Shown: positions 7,162 to 16,103, counted from the first letter of the stretch. The stretch: 51,070 nt of DNA from Bdellovibrionaceae bacterium UBA2316 (GCA_002345205.1 DDVI01000129.1:18571-69640); one strand, 5' to 3'. Notes: a model not told the origin generated them from the letters alone. Numbers and translations: made by a program.

Positions 7162-7782
7162 TTAAACTGAAGGTTCAGAGTTTAGAAAATTTTCAAACTC
7201 GTCTTTAGATTTGCCAATTGAATATGGCAACAGAAGGCGCACTAGATGCGTCTTTCCTCGAAGGACAGAAATCTTGCCGGCCGACTTTTCTGTGCTCTCG
7301 AAAAACTGAAGGAATGTAGTGGCCATCGCCAATAACGATTCGAATACATAAAGAAGTTCTTTGTCATTTTTAATTTGAACCATTTTACCATCAGCAACCC
7401 AGTGACGATAAAGCACCTTCATAAGCTTCATCATTTTAGCCATGTGGTTCTTCCACATTTTTGCTAATGCAGGATCTTTGCGACGAAGAGCATACATCTC
7501 GCGATGGAAAAAACGATATTTCCAATATACATCAAAATTTTCTTCGACAAACTGGACCGGAGACATAGATGAAATATGTTTTGGACTCCAAATCTTGTAT
7601 GTCTCTTTACACATTCTTCGGAATAGTTCCGCAATGATTTCTTCTTTATTATCGTAGTGAAAGTACAAATTTCCCGGAGAGATATTCATATCTTTAGCAA
7701 TGTGATTTGTGGTGATAGCCACAACTCCGTTTTTGTTAAACAACTCTACGGACACATCTAAGATTCTATCTTTGGTTTTCAT
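7162..7782 (-). CDS. TetR/AcrR-family transcriptional regulator
   Basis: A 206-residue TetR-type repressor. The N-terminal helix-turn-helix is clear: RILDVSVELFNKNGV, then TTNHIAKDMNISPGNLYFHY with the usual LYxHYxxKEEI continuation (about residues 6-55). The C-terminal ligand domain resembles the group of TetR proteins with a long helical region and no recognisable ligand motif. AAGGGTCCC precedes the ATG. A perfect 16-bp palindrome 39 bases upstream is a likely operator for autoregulation, and may also affect the divergent penicillin-binding protein gene. The ligand and regulon are unknown. Confidence 0.9.
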   Translation of the reverse strand: MKTKDRILDVSVELFNKNGVVAITTNHIAKDMNISPGNLYFHYDNKEEIIAELFRRMCKETYKIWSPKHISSMSPVQFVEENFDVYWKYRFFHREMYALRRKDPALAKMWKNHMAKMMKLMKVLYRHWVADGKMVQIKNDKELLYVFESLLAMATTFLQFFESTEKSAGKISVLRGKTHLVRLLLPYSIGKSKDEFENFLNSEPSV

Positions 7783-7820
7783 GGGACCCTTATAGGCTTA
7801 GGTCGATGGTTAGGCAATAG

Positions 7821-7836
7821 AATTTTGGCCAAAATT
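7821..7836. promoter_or_regulatory. Candidate TetR operator: palindrome AATTTTGGCCAAAATT
   Basis: A perfect 16-bp palindrome in the 169-base divergent gap between the TetR gene and the penicillin-binding protein gene. A related half site TTTGGCC occurs at 7850-7856. TetR repressors commonly bind palindromes of this length beside their own gene; binding here is inferred from position. Confidence 0.55.
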
Positions 7837-7951
7837 TCCGCGAAAATGTTTGGCCGGACTTGAAGTTATTACAAATAAAGTATCTAATTAAAGTTCGCAT
7901 AGAAAAACGCAGATAAAGAAATAGAAACTTACTTTTTTAGGGTTGGTAACA

Positions 7952-9217
7952 TTGCATAAAAAAATCAAAATTCAGATTGGAATTTTAGTAAGCTTAATGG
8001 TCGCTTTTGTGACATTAACCGCATTTAACTATGAAGATTCAGAGATCGAAGTTATTTCTAAACAAGTTAAACGTAATCTAGAGCAACGCACTCAGATCGC
8101 TAATACGATGTCTAAGTACATTAAAGCAGGTCATTTTCCAACGGATGTAGACTTTGATTGGTTCGATCGTAAAGATAAATTTCAAGTTAACTACACACTG
8201 GACGAGCGCCTTCAAGCGGATGCAGATAACCTACTAAAAAGATATCGCCCCGACTATGGTGCCGTTGTTTTGCTGGATGCAACCACGGGTAGAATATTGG
8301 CTCTATCTAGTTACCAAAAAGATGACCCAAAAGCGTCACACTTAGCATTGCGCGCGACCTACCCCGCTGCTTCATTATTTAAGATCATAACAGCCTCGGC
8401 AGCAATCGAAAAAGCCGGCGTGTCACCCTACCACACTATCAAATTTAACGGCGCGAACTACACTTTGTATAAAAAGAATGTGATGACGGACAAAGAAAAT
8501 CGTTGGACTCGTAAAATCACATTGAAGGATGCATTTGCTCGTTCGATCAACACCGCATTTGGTCGCTTAAGTTTAGAAACATTAGAACCCGCTGACTTAT
8601 TAGATTTTGCAAATCGTTTTATGTTCAATCAAGCCATCCCAACAGATTTCGATGTTGAGCAAGGCTACGCCCACGTGCCGACTGAAAAAAGTTATGAACT
8701 CACACAAGTGGCATCGGGTTTTAACCGCATCAACCGCTTGAGCCCCGTTCAAGGTGCAATGATCGCGGCCGCAGTTGTAAATGATGGTAAAATGTTAGTT
8801 CCTTATATCGTAGACAGCATGAAAAATCCGGAAGGTGATGTTTTCTATAAAGGCGAGCCTTTAGAAAAAGGTTACATCATGACGGCGGAATCAGCGGCAC
8901 AAATGCGTAAGATGATGGAACAGACTGTAATCGGCGGTACCTCTAGAAAGAGCTTCCGTCAGTTAGTTCGTGATCGTCGTTTCCGAGAAATCGAAATGGG
9001 TGGAAAGACAGGACATTTAACTGGCGACAACCCAAAAGGTCGTGTTGATTGGTTCGTAGGTTACGCTACGGATGATCAAAACAGAAAACTCGCAGTGGCC
9101 GCGATCACTATCAGTAAAAAATTCTGGACAGTGAAATCGTCTTACATTGGCCAGTATATGTTCCGTTCTTATTTTGAGCCTGTAGTTAAAAAAAAGACAG
9201 TAGCTTATAGACAGTAG
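7952..9217 (+). CDS. Penicillin-binding protein, transpeptidase domain only
   Basis: An inner-membrane D,D-transpeptidase that would cross-link peptidoglycan. From the TTG at 7952 it has 421 residues: membrane anchor at about 8-26, a short stalk, then a transpeptidase domain from about 95 with Ser141-x-x-Lys144 (ASLFK), Ser198-Ile-Asn200 and Lys352-Thr-Gly354. No glycosyltransferase or PASTA domain is present, and the N-terminal pedestal is much shorter than in FtsI or MrdA, so it is closer to compact PbpA-like proteins. Both possible starts are TTG (7943 or 7952); the later one puts AGGG at a workable 9-base spacing. Non-ATG initiation suggests low expression. A role in wall reshaping during predation is only a guess. 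Confidence 0.88.
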   Translation: MHKKIKIQIGILVSLMVAFVTLTAFNYEDSEIEVISKQVKRNLEQRTQIANTMSKYIKAGHFPTDVDFDWFDRKDKFQVNYTLDERLQADADNLLKRYRPDYGAVVLLDATTGRILALSSYQKDDPKASHLALRATYPAASLFKIITASAAIEKAGVSPYHTIKFNGANYTLYKKNVMTDKENRWTRKITLKDAFARSINTAFGRLSLETLEPADLLDFANRFMFNQAIPTDFDVEQGYAHVPTEKSYELTQVASGFNRINRLSPVQGAMIAAAVVNDGKMLVPYIVDSMKNPEGDVFYKGEPLEKGYIMTAESAAQMRKMMEQTVIGGTSRKSFRQLVRDRRFREIEMGGKTGHLTGDNPKGRVDWFVGYATDDQNRKLAVAAITISKKFWTVKSSYIGQYMFRSYFEPVVKKKTVAYRQ

Positions 9218-9221
9218 TTCT

Positions 9222-9647
9222 TTATTGAAATGCCGGTTCTTTTATTTGAACTGGCGCCTGTTTTCCTAACAAATGTGATCTAAAATAGTTGAACTTTTTG
9301 CTTTCCCCGTGGGCTTCCAGCTTAATCGTAAAATATAGAAAACGAAATTGCTTTGGCGGGAACTGTTCTGCCAATTCATACGGCGTTAATACAAGCTCTA
9401 AGGCTCTGTAATACAATAGCGTATTAATCAAATGATCAAGAGGCTCAGGATTTTCCATTGCAAAGATTAAATCCTTACTGCGTTCGTTAAGCGCCTCTAT
9501 TGTATCTACATCCTTGGCCTGTTGAAACAGGCGCCCATAACCAATACTCGTGGGATTTTGATAAAAAGACTGGCAGATAATCGCATTTGAAGCGTAAACC
9601 GCTGGGGTAAGCATAATAGCTATTAGTAATATCCTAATAATGGCCAT
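9222..9647 (-). CDS. Exported protein of unknown function
   Basis: A 141-residue protein with a clear signal peptide (residues 1-19, hydrophobic LLIAIML then VYAS). The mature part is helical, with a single Cys and segments such as EPLDHLINTLLYYRALELVL and FRFLYFTIKLEAH. GAAGG lies 5 bases before the ATG. I recognise no family. It is convergent with the penicillin-binding protein gene, the stops being four bases apart. Confidence 0.65.
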   Translation of the reverse strand: MAIIRILLIAIMLTPAVYASNAIICQSFYQNPTSIGYGRLFQQAKDVDTIEALNERSKDLIFAMENPEPLDHLINTLLYYRALELVLTPYELAEQFPPKQFRFLYFTIKLEAHGESKKFNYFRSHLLGKQAPVQIKEPAFQ

Positions 9648-9681
9648 TTAAACCTTCGACCTTTGCCGTTTACGAGCGTCT

Positions 9682-9702
9682 CCTGTCGTTTTTAACGACA
9701 GG
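9682..9702. terminator. Strong hairpin without T run
   Basis: CCTGTCGTT (9682-9690), TTT loop, AACGACAGG (9694-9702): a perfect 9-bp stem in the 140-base gap between fxsA and the following minus-strand gene, 35 bases before that gene's start. A second hairpin, TAGGCA/TGCCTA at 9754-9772, lies nearer to the fxsA stop. Together they may separate the two transcripts. Confidence 0.45.
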
Positions 9703-9787
9703 TTTAAGTAGCCCTTGAAACTTTATCCCAGGCCTACAAAGCTACAAACGAAGTAGGCAATAAGAATGCCTAAAGAATTCTTAACAA

Positions 9788-10312
9788 CTAAGATTTAGAG
9801 TCGGGATCATTCAACAACTTAGTGTCTTCAACCTTGCGAAATTGAGCATCGATTACGTTGTCAGAATATTCCGAGCGCTCTGGTTCCCCATTCCTATTTT
9901 GAAAAGGATTTCCTGTCTGTTGATAATAAAAACGGAAACCGCCATTACCAAATTGGTGAACAAAACTATTCGCATTAAAAACACGTTTTACTAAGAAGTT
10001 AGAAAAGGCGATCGCGGCTAACCAACGCACCGGCGGAATTATAAGTAAAGCCCCTACTGCCTTTGTCGCCATGGACGGCACGATTAACAACAAGCCCGAA
10101 AGGAACAATAACCCTCTAGAAATCATTGAACGATTATTGCCAGCCACCTGACCTGTTTGGAAGTCACGTAGTGATTTAGATCCCACTAAGCGCACTAAAA
10201 GTATTCCAAGAAATGTGCTTACGACATAAAAAATTAAGAAGTTAAAAAAACCAAAGGCTTGGATAAAGTAGTAAACCAGCATAGCCTCAGCAATTAGGAT
10301 AATTAACGGCAT
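9788..10312 (-). CDS. fxsA: FxsA-family inner-membrane protein
   Basis: A 174-residue membrane protein of the FxsA family, first known from E. coli, where overexpression relieves phage T7 exclusion by the F plasmid; its normal role is unknown. Transmembrane segments lie at about 2-20, 25-45 and 68-100. The family pattern is seen in the loop SLRDFQTGQVAG, the segment GLLLIVPSMATKAVGALLIIPP, and the tail motif VIDAQFRKVE, where FxsA proteins have VIDGEY-like endings. Length is typical. It lies 9 bases downstream of xthA on the same strand and is probably cotranscribed. Confidence 0.82.
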   Translation of the reverse strand: MPLIILIAEAMLVYYFIQAFGFFNFLIFYVVSTFLGILLVRLVGSKSLRDFQTGQVAGNNRSMISRGLLFLSGLLLIVPSMATKAVGALLIIPPVRWLAAIAFSNFLVKRVFNANSFVHQFGNGGFRFYYQQTGNPFQNRNGEPERSEYSDNVIDAQFRKVEDTKLLNDPDSKS

Positions 10313-10321
10313 AACGCTCCT

Positions 10322-11092
10322 CTATTTTAAATCAAGAATTAAACTTACAGGGCAATGATCGCTGCCTTCGACTTCATCGTGAATTTTAGCATCACGGACT
10401 AGGGGCGCAAGTTCCCTAGTTACGCATATGTAGTCGATTCTCCAACCTCGATTGGATATTCGAGCCAATTCACGATAATTCCACCAAGTATATTTATCTT
10501 TTACATTTGGGTGAATTAATCGGAATGTATCTAAAAAACCGATTTTCAAAAACTCATCAAACCACACGCGCTCTTCAGGTAAAAAGCCACTTTCTTTCGA
10601 CAACCTAATTGGATCATAAACGTCGACTTCCTTATGAGCTACATTGTAATCACCCACAACAACAACTTGTTTTCCTGACTTATAGGTTTTTGCTAAATGT
10701 TTATTTAACTCTGCTAAAAACTCTTGCTTGAATTGATGACGAACATCGCCAGATCCACCATTTGGAAAATAGATGTTGTATAGAACGAATGGACCAAAAT
10801 CAGTAATTACTGTGCGACCTTCGTCTTCGTATTTTTTAATTTCAAAATGTGTCGTTTCCGTCAACCAATCACGATTACTAAACGTAGCGACTCCGGAATA
10901 TCCTTTTCGGATCGCAGACGACCATAAGGCTTTCTTGTATCCCAAGTTTTTAATCGCATCATCCACCTGCTCTAGATGCGCTTTTGTTTCTTGCACACAA
11001 AAGATATCTGGTTTTTCGTGAGCAAGAAAATCTTGAAGACCTTTTTTTGCGCATGCTCTGATACCATTGACATTCCAGCTAACGATTTTCAT
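10322..11092 (-). CDS. xthA: Exodeoxyribonuclease III / AP endonuclease
   Basis: A 256-residue member of the exonuclease III family, which cuts DNA 5' to abasic sites and removes 3' blocking groups in base excision repair. Motifs in order: WNVNGIRA (Asn7), QETKAH (Glu35), FPNGGSG, GDYNVAHKEVD and the terminal SDHCPV (catalytic His). I place the start at 11092, where the sequence begins MKIVSWN as in the family; the frame is open for 20 more codons upstream but these are not conserved-looking. The start region overlaps nothing coding if the neighbouring plus-strand gene starts at 11169. Together with ung at 46 kb it supplies base excision repair, though the two are far apart. Confidence 0.92.
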   Translation of the reverse strand: MKIVSWNVNGIRACAKKGLQDFLAHEKPDIFCVQETKAHLEQVDDAIKNLGYKKALWSSAIRKGYSGVATFSNRDWLTETTHFEIKKYEDEGRTVITDFGPFVLYNIYFPNGGSGDVRHQFKQEFLAELNKHLAKTYKSGKQVVVVGDYNVAHKEVDVYDPIRLSKESGFLPEERVWFDEFLKIGFLDTFRLIHPNVKDKYTWWNYRELARISNRGWRIDYICVTRELAPLVRDAKIHDEVEGSDHCPVSLILDLK

Positions 11093-11168
11093 GGTGACGA
11101 CCATACCCTTTAATTCCATACTAGTAAAAGAATTTATCATCCTAATTGACAAAGGATTAAAGCACCAA

Positions 11169-12332
11169 ATGTCGACACAACTGAATCAAAACTATAAATC
11201 CTTATTACAGAGTCATTTTAAAAGTTTAGACGAATCCACATTGGCACCACTGATTTCGGATAATTTACTTTGTCCAAATCCTGTGGTTCTACCGAAAGCG
11301 TTAATTTCCGAGTTTCAGCAAGTCATTGGAGCGTTCTTCGCCCTAAGAAGCAGGCCTTTGTATATTCGCAAATATGAAACCGAGCTTAAAGCACTCACCT
11401 TAAAAGACCCTGGGAATAAATCGTTGTTCATGAGTTACGACTTTCATTTAAGTAGTGATTCAAAGCCGAAGTTAGTAGAAATAAATACAAACGCCGCGTT
11501 TCTGACATTAGGACACTATCTCTATAGTGCGCATGGTTTATCGACTGGCACTGAATTCAAAATCGAAGACTTAAAAGAATGTTTTACAAATGAACTAAAA
11601 CTTCAAGGCAAAGACATATCCAGACCTCGCGTACTTATCGTTGATGAAAAACCGAAAGAACAAAAATTATTTCTAGAGTTTTTAATTGTTCAAGAACTAT
11701 TACAATCTTTTGGTTGGGACTGTTCAATTGACGATGTTGCAAACTATGAAAAACATTCCGTCGATATCGTTTATAATCGTTATACTGACTTTTATTTTCA
11801 AGAACCCGTTGCCCAAAAGATGAGGACTGACTTTCTAAATCGAACCACGTGCTTTACTCCAAACCCATTCGAATATTTTTTATTGGCGGATAAACAAAGA
11901 ATGATTGATTGGACTCAAGATGGTTTTTGGGAAAATCTCGACCTTTCAGAGGTGCAATCCGCTCGAATTCAAAATGTTTTACCAAAAACCATTAGCTTCA
12001 AACCTGAATTAAAAGAAGAAATTTGGTCACAGAGGAAAAACCTATTCTTTAAACCGAAAAATTCATTCGGTTCAAAACAATCGTATAAAGGAGCGTCCGT
12101 ATCAAAAAAAGTTTTCGAAGACGTTGCCAATGAAAACTTTTTAGCACAAGAATTATTACCAGCGCCTGAAGTCTTAATGGAAACTCCAGATGGACCACAA
12201 AATTTCAAATTCGATTTGCGTTGCTATGCCTACTGCGGTCAGTTGCAATTAGTGATCGCTCGTGTTTACCAAGGACAAGTTACAAATTTAAAAACTAAAT
12301 GGGGCGGTTTTGCTCCTATAAAATGGACCTAA
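11169..12332 (+). CDS. ATP-grasp-like protein of unknown substrate
   Basis: A 387-residue soluble protein with the look of an ATP-grasp ligase. LVEINTNAAF (about residue 100) resembles the pre-ATP-grasp acidic loop of glutathionylspermidine-synthase-like and glutathione-synthase-like proteins; LFFKPKNSFGSKQSYKG (about 295) matches the ATP-grasp lysine plus glycine-rich loop; FKFDLRCYAYCGQLQLVIARVYQG (near the end, given here as the segment around 345-368) matches the metal-binding strand. Such enzymes join a carboxylate to an amine through an acyl phosphate. The start is the ATG at 11169; the longer frame overlaps xthA. It runs directly into corA, one base apart, so the two are cotranscribed. 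Confidence 0.65.
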   Translation: MSTQLNQNYKSLLQSHFKSLDESTLAPLISDNLLCPNPVVLPKALISEFQQVIGAFFALRSRPLYIRKYETELKALTLKDPGNKSLFMSYDFHLSSDSKPKLVEINTNAAFLTLGHYLYSAHGLSTGTEFKIEDLKECFTNELKLQGKDISRPRVLIVDEKPKEQKLFLEFLIVQELLQSFGWDCSIDDVANYEKHSVDIVYNRYTDFYFQEPVAQKMRTDFLNRTTCFTPNPFEYFLLADKQRMIDWTQDGFWENLDLSEVQSARIQNVLPKTISFKPELKEEIWSQRKNLFFKPKNSFGSKQSYKGASVSKKVFEDVANENFLAQELLPAPEVLMETPDGPQNFKFDLRCYAYCGQLQLVIARVYQGQVTNLKTKWGGFAPIKWT

Positions 12333-12333
12333 G

Positions 12334-13272
12334 ATGCATGAACGAATACTAGAATTAGCATTTGGACAATGGGTTGATATCACAGCCCCAGCCAAGACCG
12401 ATGTTCCAGGCCTAGCAAAGAAATACAATATTCCAGAAAAGAGTCTAATGACCTGTTTGGACCCCGAACATCTTCCCAAATTAGAAAGTCAGAATGAATT
12501 TCTTTTTCTAGTGACTCGTGTGTTCGACAAATCCAATTCCGTTAAAGGCGATACTATACAGGAACTAACAACTAAGCTTGCGTTCTTTATTTCAAAAGAT
12601 CGCATTATCACTCTTCATCGAGTCGATCATGAATTCATCGAATCCTTAAGACAGAAATTGACTGATGTTAAAGGATGCCTGGATTCCAAGAAGCTAATCT
12701 TAGAGTTATTGACTGCCGCTATTCAAAGTTTTGACTTACCACTGACTCAATTGGAAGAACAAGTGACTCACTTTGAACAACTCGTATTTAAGACCGCAAA
12801 ACAGCGACGAATTTTCCATGAAGGATTTTTATTAAGACGAAAGTCGACAGTATTTCGTAAAGTTTTAAAACTAGCGAATGATGTGAACAATAAATTAGTA
12901 ATCAAAGCTGAATTTCAAAGCCAAGATTTTCAAGAAATTAAAAATTCAATGGAAACTATGTTGTTCTATGCAGAAGAAGTTCAAGAAAATGTGACAAATT
13001 TAATAAATTTGTATTTATCAATCACGTCACAAAAAACAAACGAAGCGTCTTATAAAACGAATGAGATCGTCCGATTACTAACCGTGTTTTCTATCTTTTT
13101 TTTACCACTTAATTTTCTTGCCGGTGTGTATGGAATGAATTTCGAGAATATGCCTGAACTAAAAAGTGATAATGGATACTATGTAGTTTTAGGAATTATG
13201 TTGAGTATCTCTATCGTTTTGTTTACGTGGATGTATCGTCGAGGCTGGATCAAAGGCCTAGACGATCTGTAA
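12334..13272 (+). CDS. corA: CorA-family divalent cation (Mg2+) transporter
   Basis: A 312-residue CorA-type channel. The N-terminal cytoplasmic domain is followed by a long helix (about 140-240) and two C-terminal transmembrane segments. The signature YGMNF sits at the end of TM1 (about 276-280), as in all CorA pores, and the acidic loop ENMPEL follows. The C terminus ends in RRGWIKGLDDL. CorA pentamers import Mg2+ (some homologues move Zn2+ or Co2+). The gene begins one base after the ATP-grasp gene's stop. No Mg-sensing leader is visible, which fits its internal operon position. Confidence 0.9.
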   Translation: MHERILELAFGQWVDITAPAKTDVPGLAKKYNIPEKSLMTCLDPEHLPKLESQNEFLFLVTRVFDKSNSVKGDTIQELTTKLAFFISKDRIITLHRVDHEFIESLRQKLTDVKGCLDSKKLILELLTAAIQSFDLPLTQLEEQVTHFEQLVFKTAKQRRIFHEGFLLRRKSTVFRKVLKLANDVNNKLVIKAEFQSQDFQEIKNSMETMLFYAEEVQENVTNLINLYLSITSQKTNEASYKTNEIVRLLTVFSIFFLPLNFLAGVYGMNFENMPELKSDNGYYVVLGIMLSISIVLFTWMYRRGWIKGLDDL

Positions 13273-13350
13273 ATAACTTCACAATTCCCTAACAATTCTA
13301 ATAATTTCCTAATTTGTCTATGTAAACGTATGCACTTACGATACGATTAT

Positions 13351-14658
13351 ATGACAATGAGAAGACGGATCTTCTTGAAAAGTTTAGCCAGCACTGTGGC
13401 ATTGACGTCCTTAGCTGCGAAGAAAAAACCAAACAAACCTTTGGTTTTCGACCGAAATTTAATTTCGGTTTTACTCGGACCATCATTTGATGGACAGTCG
13501 GAATTTTCGATTGTTCACTGCCAAAGAGAACCGCTGCGCTACTTAATCTACGAAGATGATCAACTACTACAAGAAATCAGCTACGTAACAGTTACCTATC
13601 CCGACAATGACTTTCAGATCGATAAGTTTTTGATTCACAATCTACCAATTGATCGTGATTTAAAAATCAAAGTCGTCGTGGGACAAAAGCAAATAGACGA
13701 AAGAGTCTTCTCTTCTATTTCCTCTAAACGAACGAACTACAGCATTGGTCTAGCTTCCTGCATGCGAGCGGCACAACATGAAAAAGCCATGTGGACTAGC
13801 TTAGAGGCCCAAAATGCTGATGTTATGTTGTTTCTAGGTGATTGTGTTTACATCGATTACAAACTAGATACTCTAGCAACACCACAAATTCACTGGGAAC
13901 AATACGTTGAAACCAGAATGGTGCTAGATTTCTATCATTGGAAACGATTAGTACCGACGATTGCGATCTGGGATGATCATGATTTTGGTGGTAACGACAC
14001 GGATAAGACGTATCCATATTCCAAAGAAGTTCTAGCTAATTTTAAAAACTTTTTTGCTCAAAGCCTAAGTGAAAACTCATTCATCACACCAGGTCCAGGA
14101 ATTTCTACTAAATTTCAACTGGGAAACCAAATGTTCCTTATGTTAGATGGGCGAACATTCCGTGAAAAAGCCTATCCCAAAAAAATGTATTCATTCTTTG
14201 GAAAAGAGCAAGAAGAGTGGATTTTTGACTGCATTAAAGATTTCGACGGTCTAATATGGATGTGTAACGGAACGCAGTGGTTTATGGAACAAGGTTATGG
14301 GGAATCTTTCCGTAAACAACATCCCATCAACTTCAATAGCTTTATCGAACGATTGAATGCCGTCGATAAGCAGGTGATTTTTGCGTCAGGTGATGTGCAT
14401 TACTCAGAAGTTTGCGTGACACCAAAGTATGTAAAAAATAAATCTGTGGAATTAACATCGAGCTGCATGCATAGCTCTAATTTTATAGCTCTACCTACAA
14501 TCACTTACACATCTAATCGAGTCGGCTCGACGTGGCTGCGCAATTTTATGATTTGCAAAGTTACAGAGGCTCAGTCTTCGATTTCAGTGGAAACGTCTTG
14601 TTATACAAAAGGCAAACGCCGTTTATTTAGCAATACCACTGAGTTTGACCTGACGTGA
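13351..14658 (+). CDS. PhoD-like alkaline phosphatase/phosphodiesterase, Tat-exported
   Basis: A 435-residue metallophosphatase of the PhoD type. The N terminus MTMRRRIFLKS followed by a hydrophobic stretch is a twin-arginine signal, as in other PhoD proteins, so it is exported folded with its metals. Binding motifs: SCMRAA (about 137), FLGDCVYIDY (metal Asp), AIWDDHDFGGND (Asp-Asp-His), NGTQWFM and SGDVHYSEV. Family enzymes use Fe3+/Ca2+ and release phosphate from esters. The ATG at 13351 gives the shortest Tat signal; the frame is open to 13330. A hairpin follows the stop. It converges on an S1/P1 nuclease; the two could act in sequence on nucleic acids outside the cytoplasm. Confidence 0.87.
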   Translation: MTMRRRIFLKSLASTVALTSLAAKKKPNKPLVFDRNLISVLLGPSFDGQSEFSIVHCQREPLRYLIYEDDQLLQEISYVTVTYPDNDFQIDKFLIHNLPIDRDLKIKVVVGQKQIDERVFSSISSKRTNYSIGLASCMRAAQHEKAMWTSLEAQNADVMLFLGDCVYIDYKLDTLATPQIHWEQYVETRMVLDFYHWKRLVPTIAIWDDHDFGGNDTDKTYPYSKEVLANFKNFFAQSLSENSFITPGPGISTKFQLGNQMFLMLDGRTFREKAYPKKMYSFFGKEQEEWIFDCIKDFDGLIWMCNGTQWFMEQGYGESFRKQHPINFNSFIERLNAVDKQVIFASGDVHYSEVCVTPKYVKNKSVELTSSCMHSSNFIALPTITYTSNRVGSTWLRNFMICKVTEAQSSISVETSCYTKGKRRLFSNTTEFDLT

Positions 14659-14664
14659 TGTTTT

Positions 14665-14694
14665 AGTTCTGGATTTTACTTTTAATTCAGAACT
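14665..14694. terminator. Hairpin between convergent phosphatase and nuclease genes
   Basis: AGTTCTG (14665-14671) pairs with CAGAACT (14688-14694), extended inward by a G-T pair and ATT/AAT. On the plus strand TTATCT follows; on the minus strand AAAACATC follows. It is six bases from the nuclease stop codon and probably serves both directions. Confidence 0.55.
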
Positions 14695-14700
14695 TTATCT

Positions 14701-15771
14701 CTAGCGTTTATTTTCAAATTCTTTCAGAAGCTCTTCCAGTTCTTGTACTTTCAGGCTTTGGTAATCTTCAATGCCATTAAAGTAACGTCTGTGTCCCATA
14801 TCATTTAAAACATGGGCTAGTCTTAAACCCGCTTTCATGATTTGACCTTTAATAATCTCAGACGCTTCTGTCATATACTCTGGCGTCGCTTCAGCGGCTC
14901 CCGTCGCTTTTACCGTTTTCGCTACGCCACGCTGATCCACTTCTGGTTTACCGTTAGCATCTTTGATTAAATGCTGGCAGTAAGACCGTTCAGTAGGATG
15001 TAATTTTCTTTCACCATCAATGTAAACTTTTGTGTGCAGATCCTGAGCTTCTTTATACCATTCAATCACAGGCGTCGAAGCTATATCTTCTGTGTTTAAC
15101 GCTTTTTGGTCTGCGATGATTAAATCCGCAAGTTCCTTATAGCCTTTCCATCCCGGCATTTTATAACTTGGATCTTTTTCTTTTTGCGCATAGAAAAGCT
15201 CTTCAACTAAAGCCGAATCCCAAAACGAGTGCAGATTCGTTGATTTATATTGAGCCTTCTCACCTTTTCCGATTTTATACTTTACGTTACACCAGTTTGC
15301 TCCACGATCGTATCCGTTTCCAACGTGTAGAGGTTGATGTACGTCGCCAACCAAGTGGACTAAATAACGTAATAGATCCATCTTTTGAGCACGTGAAAAG
15401 GTTTGGACAAAAAGACCTTTAAATAACTTCTGAGGAATTCCTGAAATTAACGAGTTCGCGTCGATTTTCTGTTTTAAAGCTGTGGGAATTTTATCATACG
15501 AACCATCATAACGTGGATCAATTTCAACAAAGTGAAAGCTTGCAAATTCTTTGTAGTCCTCATCCGAACGTACTAAATCCGGAAATGTCGCGGCCTCAGC
15601 CAAAGGTCCATGACCCAAAATTTCTTCGACTAATCGTTTACCTTTAGAAGTTAGGTTACGTTGAGCAATCTCACCTACCGTTTGATGACCTAAATCACCC
15701 CATGCTAGTGCCATTGAGCTTACTAAAGTAGTCACAACGATTGACGTTGTGATCTTTTTAAAATTAGTCAT
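14701..15771 (-). CDS. S1/P1-family nuclease, exported
   Basis: A 356-residue secreted zinc nuclease of the S1/P1 type, which degrades single-stranded DNA and RNA and removes 3' phosphates. After the signal peptide (cut after SSMALA) the mature protein begins WGDLGHQTV; the N-terminal Trp of this family is itself a Zn ligand. Other ligand motifs are FHFVEID, VHLVGDVHQPLHVG and NLHSFWDSALV. The start at 15771 has GGAG upstream. The C-terminal tail is charged. An enzyme of this kind fits nutrient recovery from prey nucleic acid. It lies 17 bases downstream of a small exported protein gene. Confidence 0.92.
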   Translation of the reverse strand: MTNFKKITTSIVVTTLVSSMALAWGDLGHQTVGEIAQRNLTSKGKRLVEEILGHGPLAEAATFPDLVRSDEDYKEFASFHFVEIDPRYDGSYDKIPTALKQKIDANSLISGIPQKLFKGLFVQTFSRAQKMDLLRYLVHLVGDVHQPLHVGNGYDRGANWCNVKYKIGKGEKAQYKSTNLHSFWDSALVEELFYAQKEKDPSYKMPGWKGYKELADLIIADQKALNTEDIASTPVIEWYKEAQDLHTKVYIDGERKLHPTERSYCQHLIKDANGKPEVDQRGVAKTVKATGAAEATPEYMTEASEIIKGQIMKAGLRLAHVLNDMGHRRYFNGIEDYQSLKVQELEELLKEFENKR

Positions 15772-15788
15772 GGGTATCTCCAAAGTGA

Positions 15789-16103
15789 TTAGTATTTTAC
15801 TATGCAGATCTGACATGTGTCTTCGCCATATTGCTGGCCATTAATAAGCACACATGTCGTTTTTAGGTGAGATTTTGATCCATCGTAAACGGTAATAAAT
15901 GTTTTAGTACCATAGCTTTTCTCTTCAGCTTTTACGCCTTGGTTAATTAGATCGATGATATTAAATGAATAATTAATATGTCTGAATCCGTTCATACCAC
16001 CCGCAAACTTAATGGCTGTCGCTTCGTCACCGTTAAAGCAAATGTTCGCTGCTGATGCAAAACTTCCCGCACATAATAGCGTAGCTAAAACTAATTTTTT
16101 CAT
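15789..16103 (-). CDS. Small exported Cys-containing protein, unknown function
   Basis: A 104-residue protein with a perfect signal peptide (MKKLVLATLLCAGSFASAA) and a mature part of about 85 residues with four Cys (ICFNG, TTCVL, DTCQIC), likely two disulfides. No family recognised. It is the first gene of a probable two-gene operon with the S1/P1 nuclease (17 bases apart), so it might be an accessory or inhibitor of that nuclease; there is no sequence proof. Confidence 0.7.
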   Translation of the reverse strand: MKKLVLATLLCAGSFASAANICFNGDEATAIKFAGGMNGFRHINYSFNIIDLINQGVKAEEKSYGTKTFITVYDGSKSHLKTTCVLINGQQYGEDTCQICIVKY

